This document shows positions 20,272-30,400 of a stretch of DNA of 64,000 nt, piece after piece. Below the pieces are notes generated by a model. That model made no database searches, had not been told where the DNA came from, and saw only the letters and a program-made list of their open reading frames with translations. This DNA is from Gracilariopsis chorda. Taxonomy: Eukaryota; Rhodophyta; Florideophyceae; Gracilariales; Gracilariaceae. Made by a program: the position numbers and the translations under genes. The stretch spans positions 62,001 to 126,000 of the forward strand of contig NBIV01000004.1 of assembly GCA_003194525.1 (NCBI GenBank), written 5' to 3'. The stretch's first letter is position 1; every line of letters begins with the position of its first letter.

Positions 20272-21473
20272 ATGTCTTCCCATCGTGACCAATCGTTCCA
20301 CCTGCATTATTCACGATCACAATAAAAGTTGAAACGAGTCTTTTTGTGGTACGCGAGTTTGTCCAATCGTACCCGTTGGAGGGTAAATTGGATAGTGTAG
20401 GAGCATGTCTACATCATTTACCTGGACAACTGAGCTCTTTCCCTGTGCTGTCCCAGGGCTTGGAGCCACGGCGACAGTCAAGAAATGACCGGGTAGTCTT
20501 GTTAGAAAACTTGAAGAGGGCCAAAGTTCCTTTGTAAGGACTCTTAACGGGCTTTCGGAAATTGTAGCGTGAGCCCATGAACAGCAACAACACAACGAAG
20601 AGAGTCCAGGGGATTAGAGCCTCCACATTCCACAGAAAGAAGAAGAAAAATTTAGATAGCCGACAGTATTCGCCAATGGTCCAAAGAGTTGTTAGCTATC
20701 CCGTGAAGAGAGGAGTTCTTCTCCAGTAAGAATTTGTGCCGAGATGTCGTGTCAGGCTTCCCGCGCCCCGAACAAATAAGAAGAGCGTCAGCTTGTTGTA
20801 GACAGTCTGGAACCAGATGCTACTTCGCTTCGTGTCCAGTGAGTAGTAACCCAGAAGTTGTCCGCGAGCTCCGCTAACGGCACATACAGGTCAACCCGTT
20901 CAGGTGTGTCGCCCTTCCGAAAATTCTGAGACGATTATGAAGTTACGCTGGACGAGGAAGCCAAATGGAGATGTGATCTGCACTATTACCTAATAGATCC
21001 GATCACATCTCCAGGTTAGGGGAATCTGGTCGCTACGTAGATGATTACCCTTTTACATTCTGTAAGTTAACACCTCAGAATTCGGGGTAAGGGTTAGCGG
21101 TCTACCGCCCACACATCCGTTAAGTGTTTTATGCCGAGAACGGTTTGGGGGCATCTGCGTTGACGGCTTCTTCCCACTTGCAAGACTTCATATCTTTATG
21201 TCGGTGCCCGGATTACTGAGAAGTGAGCACTATCGTCATGATATTGACTTTGTGAGAACCGGTTGCGTCCGTCTTTATTCTGATATGGGGGTTAGAAAAT
21301 GTTAGTTCTAATAACTACGTTTGCTCCGCGAGCTTCGTTAGCGGTTATAGCATTGATTAATATTTGACCATTCACCATGGTATCGAAGCTTAGATGAATG
21401 ACTGGCCTCCTCGTCAGGAAGCTGGTACTTTCTTGCTTTCCTAGCGTTGGCTTTCCAGCCAATAGTCTTTCCT
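20272..21473. other. intergenic DNA with hairpin and motif copy
   Basis: 1.2 kb between convergent GST and ATM genes. It holds a perfect 12-bp-arm hairpin (20967..21012), a GGTAAGGGTTAGCGGTCTAC motif (21086..21105), and, at about 21130..21210, a segment that reappears diverged at 56960..57035 beside the GST pseudogene. No gene is supported. Confidence 0.5.
20967..21012. repeat. perfect 12-bp inverted repeat (hairpin)
   Basis: GGAGATGTGATC (20967..20978) and GATCACATCTCC (21001..21012) are perfect complements around a 22-bp loop. It lies between two convergent genes, so it could act in 3'-end formation or be a MITE remnant. Confidence 0.65.
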
Positions 21474-24400
21474 TTATACCCATGGAGACCATCCTGGAAA
21501 AACCACGGAAAGCACATGAAAGGCTCGAGCTTCGTCGATAAGCCGAGCAACATGAGCCTCGACCGAAAGTCTTTCTGTTCCCTCTAGACCGTCAAGTTTT
21601 TCGGATACTCTGTACAAGGCTCTCTGCGCATCGCGACTCCCATTAACTTTTCTGTCGACTTTTCTGACTACAGCATCAATAGCTGACTCAGGAAACGATT
21701 TAGAGGTTTCATTCTCGCCAAAAATGTCATCACTATCTCCTTGTCGTGGGCCTTGTTCTTTTAGAACTTCCTCAGGTGTGAGCGCCCAAGTGAACATAGG
21801 GTCATGAAGCAAGACGTCAATCACAGTAAGCAGCACATCTTTGTGGTGTCGCATTACTCTCAAGGTAATTTCGCAACATCTTCGGAAGACACCTTCTACA
21901 CCGGCTACACCAAAACCATCGACAATATCTCTCGTTAGCCGGAAAGGCATCTGTTCAGGAGTTGCTAGAAGCTTTCCTTGTTCAAATGCGATCCCAAAAT
22001 CGATATGAACAACTTCAGCTGTACGAACGTCCATCAGAATATTTGACAAGTGTCTATCTCCCAACCCAAGAATGAAGCCCACAATACTCATTACGGCAAC
22101 CGATCTCGAGTAGTTCAGTTGGTGCTGAAACCACTGAGTTGGGTCTGGCCACTGCTCTATGAAGAAATGTCGGAAGACCGGTTGAAACTTTGGCCAAGCC
22201 AATTTCAGATACTTCCGCAGCTTTACGACATCACGGCGTGTAGGGTGACCATATTCCTTGAAACAGCTCTTTTGAACAGCACTATGTCTGAGATCCTTTG
22301 GCCGATACCTTTCATGAAGAGATCTTCGGGCTTCTCGGGACCCCTTTTTACCAGTTCGTTCAACCAGAACATCTTTAAGCTGTTCCGTATTATCGACAAA
22401 TTGCATTATGCCTGAAAATGGTGACAAAGGAATAATGCGATATGTTCTTATAAGGAGATTTCGCTCAGCAGCTTGAGCGTCTCTTTGAAGTAACTTGTTC
22501 ACGATCATAAACATTTGCTCCATAACGGCATCCCCGCGAAGGTCATCCCGACCTTTGACTAGCTGGGGATATGTCTTGCCATCGGAACCAATGCAGACTA
22601 CACTCAGTGGTTTGCTAAGACCGGCGCATACCCTTGCGTTTTGATGAAAGCTGTGAATATGGGGCAAACTTTCCCAATAATCATTCGCACATATTGGCAA
22701 CGGAATTGTTGGAATTGGTACATGCGACAGCTCACCCAGTTTCATAAGTCTATAGCCTTTCAAGTTCAGATACGGTTTGTCTTTCTGCTCTGAATCTATT
22801 TCTGACACAGCAATATATGCCTCAGCAACTGTCCTCATTTGAGAAACAGTGGATCCATGAGCTTGCGCCAGTCTGTTAAGAATCTCCTCTGCAGCATCTT
22901 TCTTATCCTTATCTCCTCGGTAGAACGCGCTATATTTCTCTTCCGTTGCACAGCTTCTCGTGGAGTTTGTCAAAGAAAGGATTTGCCACAGACAGTGTGC
23001 AGGAAACTGCGAGACCATTGCAGTGATGGTGTTCATCAAAGCTGGTTGAAAAAGATTTGGACCAATATTCTCTGAGAAGTTCAATCTCGATGCAAGCTGG
23101 GGCGCGAGAGGTAGTAATTTCGATGCAGGAACATCAATGCCTTTGTTCTGGCTGTCCTCGTTAGCTTGTCGTGTCAAAGCAGCAGTAATGGGTTCTCTCA
23201 TGGAGCCTGAATCCAACCAAATTGCAACCAACCTGAAGGCCGCCCTCAAATCTTGGTTTGTTCCAGCTCTCAGGCATGCAGCAAAATGCTTACATGCAAG
23301 TAACTGCCATTTCCGGTATGCAAGGTCCAGCTTCTCTAATCGAGCTCTGTCCATTCTAGCCTTCTTCTGTTCATAAAGGATCAAACCATCAAGTTCCCGG
23401 GAGAGTTTCTTATTACTTACAGTTCCAGATGTCATTTGGGATCGAGTAGAACGAGAGCTTCTGCTCAATTTGAACGACTTCTTTGTGCTTAATCTTTCTT
23501 CTTTCATTTCTCTCATTCTCTCAACTTTACTTTCCATATCTTGCAGAGCTTGAACCATTTCTTCATACGTCCTACTCCTCCGGTATACATCGATGCTCCG
23601 GATTTGTTCATTTGCGAAAGACGCCATGGCTAAGTGGGCTCGTGCGCATAGTTTTTGATTTTCAGAAGTCTGTTGAGCTGCCGCTAGACCTGATTCCAAG
23701 TAAATCCTAAAAAGCTCCATCGGTTCGCGAGTCTTCATGTCTAGGGACCATTTTGCTGCTAGGCAGCATGCTTCAACCCGAAGTAGTTGCAGAAGCTCAT
23801 CCGATGAGAAACCTGGAAGCCAGTTGATGTACTCGCAGAGCATTTCACCCTCGTTTCTCTCATCCGATCTGGCTTCTTCCAATTTTCCATGAAGTTCCTT
23901 GGTTATAATATCCTTTACAATGTCCAAAGCCTTCCTTCTCGACCGTGCGTCATGGCCCGCATACCACATAAGCCGTGAGTATTGAAGCTTCCAGGCAACC
24001 TTCTTCGTGGTTGTAGTTTCGTCAAGCAATGAGGTTTTGGCGGTGCCAAGGCAAGAAGCTGCCCGTGCCCAACATCCAACCCCACCTTTCGCAAGTATGC
24101 GAACTGAAGAAGCGGCAGCAGCGAAGGCATTGTTCGACTTCTTGTTGAGACTGCGAAAAAGAACTGCTGGTACTTCTTCTGCAAGTATGCAACTGTCAAC
24201 ACTGTTTATCAAAGGCATTGCAAGAACTTGATCATTCGTTATCTCGGTGTCCAGAAGTCGAAGAAGAATTTCAGTATCAGAAACATAACTCCCAGGCTTA
24301 CGGGCATCATGGGAATTTGCACCCTCCAGAGCTCCTAGAACACTGTGATTCGCAGTTGTCAAGTTTCCGTCGTTACTGTCTTCATTCCTGCCTGATTCTC

Positions 24401-27400
24401 TCAGCTTGAGAAAAGGGTTTTCAGCAATGGAGCTCGATACGTCAATCCCTGGGCTCTGAGTCCTGAGGAATTCTAGAATGCTTAGCTCCGCCGCCGTTCG
24501 AGAGACTTTTGTCGTAGAAATGGCAGTAGTATCCTCTACCATCTGTAGAAGCAAAGAATTTCTTGCTTGCAACATAGTTTCAAAAGCATCCATGTATCGT
24601 TCTGTCGTAAATGAATGAAACACGTGATATAATGCTTCATGAAATCCTACTTTTCTCGTTAGCGTCGATGTTCGGGATACTTCTTTCATACTTAGAGCTT
24701 TCGGAGACTCCCAGTGCTGTAACTTCCATGCAGCTGCAAACCTCAAGTCGTTCAACTGCTCCACAATGTTGATATTTCGCTGCTCAGATTCTTCTCCTTT
24801 CTTAAAACCGGCACTTGCGAGCCGACGGTATAAAGCTTCCCAATAATCCGAAGCCACCGTTAGAGTCCCCATCCGCAAGAAACATTGAAATTTTTGAAGC
24901 TCACGATTAAGGTCAATAGGGTGATTATCCTCTGAACCTGTTTGATGTACTCGTTGTAATGAGCCCCCATGTGTCATGAGCTCCCGAGGCAAGCTGTTTG
25001 AGCAGTTGACAGCTTCTAAAGCTCCCAATGCGGAGGCCCAGTTCTGGTTGTAAATTGCAGCTGTCGCAGAGAAGGACGCCAGATTCTCGTTTGAAATGAA
25101 AGCTGTCTTGCCGTCAGGCTCGCTTATGCGATCCATTGCTTCACGAACAAGTGGTTCCACTTTTGCTCTCGCTGCCGCTAGCTTTCTTTCACGAACATCA
25201 CCTACTTCTGGGCTCACCTGCTTTCCTTTATCTTGCTTCGAAGAACGAGAAAACTCGATCTGAATCTCTTCTTGATTAATATAAAGTTGCGCAAAACGTA
25301 GAACAGAGAAGTGCGCACCGCAATTGAGTGCGACAGATGCCGCTTCATCGTATGGAATCTCAAACACGTAATAGCATGGAAAAGTGTATGTCTTATCCGT
25401 CTTTTGAAACCATGGAAGCACACCGTCTTTGAAAACCACGTCAAGTCCAATTTGACAAAGAACATCCAAAGTATGTATAAACAAGCGACGTAATGACTTC
25501 GGAGTGGTGCAGTTGTTGAGGACATGTTCCTTCAAGAGCTCGCTTATCAAAGAAAGATGTTGTGTATCAAAATCACATATAGTATCCATAAAGAGATACG
25601 GCATCAGCGAACATGAGGCTTGATAAGAAGAAAAACATACTCGTGACAAGGACTGCATGGCTTTCGATCTACATGAACTAGCGAACACAGAGCAGAAAGT
25701 ACGAACCCATATGTCAAGCCCTTGAGGGTTCCCATAATCGTTGCGCTTTGTAGACCATAGCTCAACATCTGTGACGTCAGGAAGGTCTTTGAGTGGAACC
25801 AGGTCTCCGTAGTGAGGATCAACCAAAACTTCAGTACAACCTGGCTTCGTGAGCATATCTGGTGCTCTTTCACTATCCCGCAGGATGGAGATCGCCTGAA
25901 GACGTTCACGATTGAGACTAAAAATGTGACGCCCATCCTTACTTTGTAGTATGGCTTTCAAAGTATTAAAGGCGTTTTGGGCAATGACGGGAGACGGGGA
26001 GCTCAACATGTCCTGGAGCAAGAACATGCTCAACTCAATTCCGCTCGAAACGTCTTCGTATCTTCCCCTTTCAACTCTTGGTGGGACGGCATGATAGTAC
26101 GTTCTCATAGATGTTATTGAGGCAGGGGGCAGATTTAAGAGCCCTAGCTTGGTCAAAAGAGCCGCTGATTCTTGTAAAATCGCATTTCTGAGGTCTTCAC
26201 CGAGAGAATAAATCGACAGGTTGGAAGAAGTGCAGATGTGATTCTTGTCATATGGCGCATAGCGGTTCATACCGTCACTTCGATTAATTCTATGAACGAG
26301 GTCTATGACACAAGATAGCACATCAGCAATTTCGGTGCCAGTCACGTGTACCGACCCACTGCTTCGCATCCACGCCTCATCCCGAACTGCTCGAGACAAT
26401 TCTCTCATGACCGCGTCACCCAAAGCGTCGTTTAGTTCTTGCAAATATCCAAGAAGAACGGCTGGGGACGTATCCAATCTCCTTAACCTGTACATACCGC
26501 GAAAGCGTGATATCGTAGCCAGAGTGTGATTAACTGGTTCTTGTTCTGAGCCAGCGTCGATAGGTCTTCGTGCAGCCCCGTACATCTTTCGCAAGTGCCT
26601 GAAACTATTGTGAGCAGGCAGCGGGCCGTTCGCAAGTATAACACTTCCCAGCCGCAATTTTCGACATTCCGAAAGTAGCTTCTTTAAAGCCTTACACGCG
26701 ATATCTTGATGTTTCTCTGATACATCACTCTCGGTCATCACAACAACATTTACGATTACTGGAGAAACAGTACTAAGCAGCTCGTACAATCCCTGTTCTT
26801 GCGATGACAGTAGCTGAGGTACGTACAGGGCAATATCTGCGTTAGTACTCAGGTTATGTTCATGCGGAATTGATAAGTCTGGGTGCATTTCATATAGCTT
26901 CATTAATTTGCTCAAAACATCGAACAATAACCACGCGGCATCTGCAACGGTTTCAGGATTTTCAAATCCACGAGCGATAAGTGTGTAGAAAAGCTTTCTC
27001 TCACTTACGGACTTGACTAGAACATTGGTGCCTGCCATTCTCCACAACACTCCAAGACAAAAGAAACCATCAAGACGGTTCTGAGACGGTTGCCGAAGTG
27101 GAACCCCTACTAATAGGGGTAATATTGTTATAAGAATGTGCAACATATTACAGTTCTTTCGTCGGCATTCCCTCAAGAAGTCAGTGAAACTGTCCGCAAT
27201 TACATTTCCTGTCCTCTCGTTCCGTACTTCAGCAAATATAGAGCCTTCTAACGCGACCTCGCTAATAATGAAAAGACGGGGATTTGGGCTGTACAACTGA
27301 TTGATGGAGAGCGCAATGACGAGTGGATCATAAAGCGGGGGGGTCATTCCTTTCGTATCTCTCAAGAACCCTAGGCCGGTTTCGAAGTTGAACATTCGGT

Positions 27401-30400
27401 GATGCAGGTCCTTTTTCATGTTGAAATTAGTGCAGATACTTCGTAACAATGATTCTATCACCTCAGACTTTTTCTGGTGCATGAGCTTCATAGATTTGCC
27501 TTCTACGTGGACGTCTATGGCATTCCAGAGCTTCTGTGCTCTTTGATGCATCATTTCTGTAAAGTGCATCGGATATACGAGGGAAAACGAGGAAACATTT
27601 CCCGTAAGTAGAGAAGTCAAGTCAATCCCAAGATCATCTGCAAAATTGGAAACAAGTTCAAGCTCCGGTAGATGTTCCACGCGTTCATGAACAAGTAGAA
27701 ATGGGAGCAGGAGACCTTGGTGGTCCCTCATCCAGTCAAAGCGAATACCTTCCTCGTGATGGTGCGAGTCTAAAACAAGAGCCACCGGAAATGTTCGTAG
27801 AGCTGCCACAGGTTCATTGCATCGCAACCACTTGTAAAGAACGATGCGCGAAAAAGCATCGAACAAACGCTTTGGACTTTCGTATATACGATGAGCGGAT
27901 ATTCGTACCAAGCCATAGTATGCCGGGGTTAGGAGTCGAGGGTTCTGGGACACGCGCTGAAACATCTCAACATAGAACATGGCGACCAAGCTTTCTTGGA
28001 ATACTGCTGTTCTCACTAGGGATTGGATCAGCGTAAGTCCTCTCGACATAGATCCGATTTTGATGAAGGACTCATGGATATCGCGCTCTGCTTTCGACTC
28101 ATTCATATCCAAATCCCATTGCTTTCGAACTCTTGGAGTAGCTTCAGCAACATCTAAAGACACCTTTGTGCTGTAGTGCGTCGTACAGTCAAGGCAACTA
28201 GACCCATCCGGCAGGAAAAGCTTGGCGAATACTTCCATGTCTGCGATCTTGCTGAAATGAAGAAACTTCATCAAACGGGGAATGTAATGCGCAGCAAGCA
28301 CCCGAACAGATCCGTTTGGATCAGTTAAAAACTTGAGTATGGCGCTTCGAGTGGAATGCAAAAACTTGTACAATGATGAAAGCTTTGGTCCAAAGTGTTG
28401 GGTATCAAGGAGAGCCCCGTAGCATTTAGAGATTACTTCCATGACTGTTATTCCAAATGACAAGTAACTTGCTCTTGCCGCACGAGGCATTCTGAAGGCA
28501 TGTGCTGATCTGAAATGATCAGCAAAGCCCAAGATACCAGTAATGAGCCGAGGTAATGTACCATCCGAAGAGCTGAGTTGTTGTCTTAGTCTGCCGGAAA
28601 TGCTCTCATCGGAACAACGCAGCATGAATATGCGAGAATATTCTAAAAAAGCAACTCGTGCGACTTCAAGCTTGTAAGGCAAGGGATATTGCTTACGTTT
28701 CTGAACTTCAAAAGAGTCAGTATATAGAGTTACATAGCGTCGTGATATATCTTCAGCCTCCCTCCACAGGCCTCCAAAACTTAAGATGTCCTCGCCTGCC
28801 AAAATTATAGAAGTATATGTTCGAATGGTAAACAAGATGCTCCATAGGCATTCTCGCACCGTCAAAAACCCTTCATCAATTAGGTCGGAGAGTAGCGAGC
28901 TTCTTTCGTACCCGTCCGGGTTAAGACATGATCCTGCATTCTTGATAGAGTCATAACCTTTTTCATATATGCGGAAGATATCTGGGGCTGCCTCTTCCAC
29001 AAGAAGCAGGATAGTTCGAAGTACATTTGTGGCGTTAAGTATAATGGACACGGAGCCATAACCGATTGCAGCATTATCTTCGCTTTCGGTCATGCCCAGT
29101 TCTGCGTCTTGGCTTCGGAAATTACGAAGAAACTCATCAGAATCGTCAGAAGAGATGCTTTCATCGTCCATAGACTGTTCTTTCCCCCTTCTCACCAACT
29201 GATCAGGGTTATCTTCATCGGAAAACCTGTCATGGCGATTAGTTCTCACCGTTACCTTTGGACTTTCTGAGACGCGTCTTTTCTTTCTGGATGTCCGAGA
29301 TTCCTCAGCTCGTCTCTTCTTCCCGAATGACGATGTGAACTGATCGACAGGACAGGTGTTTGATGAACAAAACTCTATCCGCTGAACAACTCTCTTCGTT
29401 CTTTTTTCTATCAAATGAACCACATACTCGCTTAGAGTTGTCGAACAAGACAGTATCGTATCAAGAATGGATTGAGCTAGATCGACAAAATTGGAGTGCA
29501 TGCTTGACAGAGATTTAACATTGGATTCGGACTGAATGTGACGCATCAGAGCAACCACGACTGTCACCATTGTTTCGGCGAGAGTCGAGTCAGTCACAAA
29601 TAAATCTGCACTAGTACGTGACAGCTTCCGAAGAAGGACACTGACCATCGCGATTATTTCATCCCATGTCGACATTACCTGGTTCGATGTTGTTCTAACC
29701 GGCACAATAGACCCAAACTGTAACGCGTGTAGCACGTAGTTGCCCAAAAGAACTATTGACTTGATACCTCGCACAGTCTCAGCGATGCTCACAAAGCTAT
29801 CCTTCTCGGAATCATAAGATGGCGAATCGTTAACAATCTCATCTTCCGGAAATACTACTGGAGCCTCTCCATCCTGGTAGTCAGTTGACCTCAACGGTGT
29901 TCTTAATGACTGCTTCACTTTATCAAGTAGCGCACGTTCCAATGACTCTGCTGTAGCATGGTCTATTGCAAAATGCCTTCTTTGATTCTTAACGTCTTCT
30001 ATCGTTCTTCCCTCTCCAGACTGTTTTAAAACACTCTCGAGAATACGTGAACGAGATAAAGGTGCCAGAATTCGTGGGGGCTCATCCTGCCACATAAAAA
30101 GCTGCTGTGATAATTCTTTCGTTCTTTGGGCACCATGGCCAGATATGTTCTTTTCGTCCAAGCTCATGCCATAGAAACTGTGGAGATAGAACAGCGAGTC
30201 CATCTCATTCTCTTCTCTGCCTTGTTTCATGCATTCCTTGTCCACTACGTCATGTTTTACCAGACATTCTCCACGCGACAATCCCAGAATAGCGCAGGAC
30301 GCATCAAGTAGCCTCTCTGATGGGTAATCACTGTGAAGATTCTGAAGTTCGCATGCTTCTACGAAACAGTCAAGCAACTGGTGGCGCAAGTGACTTCCCG

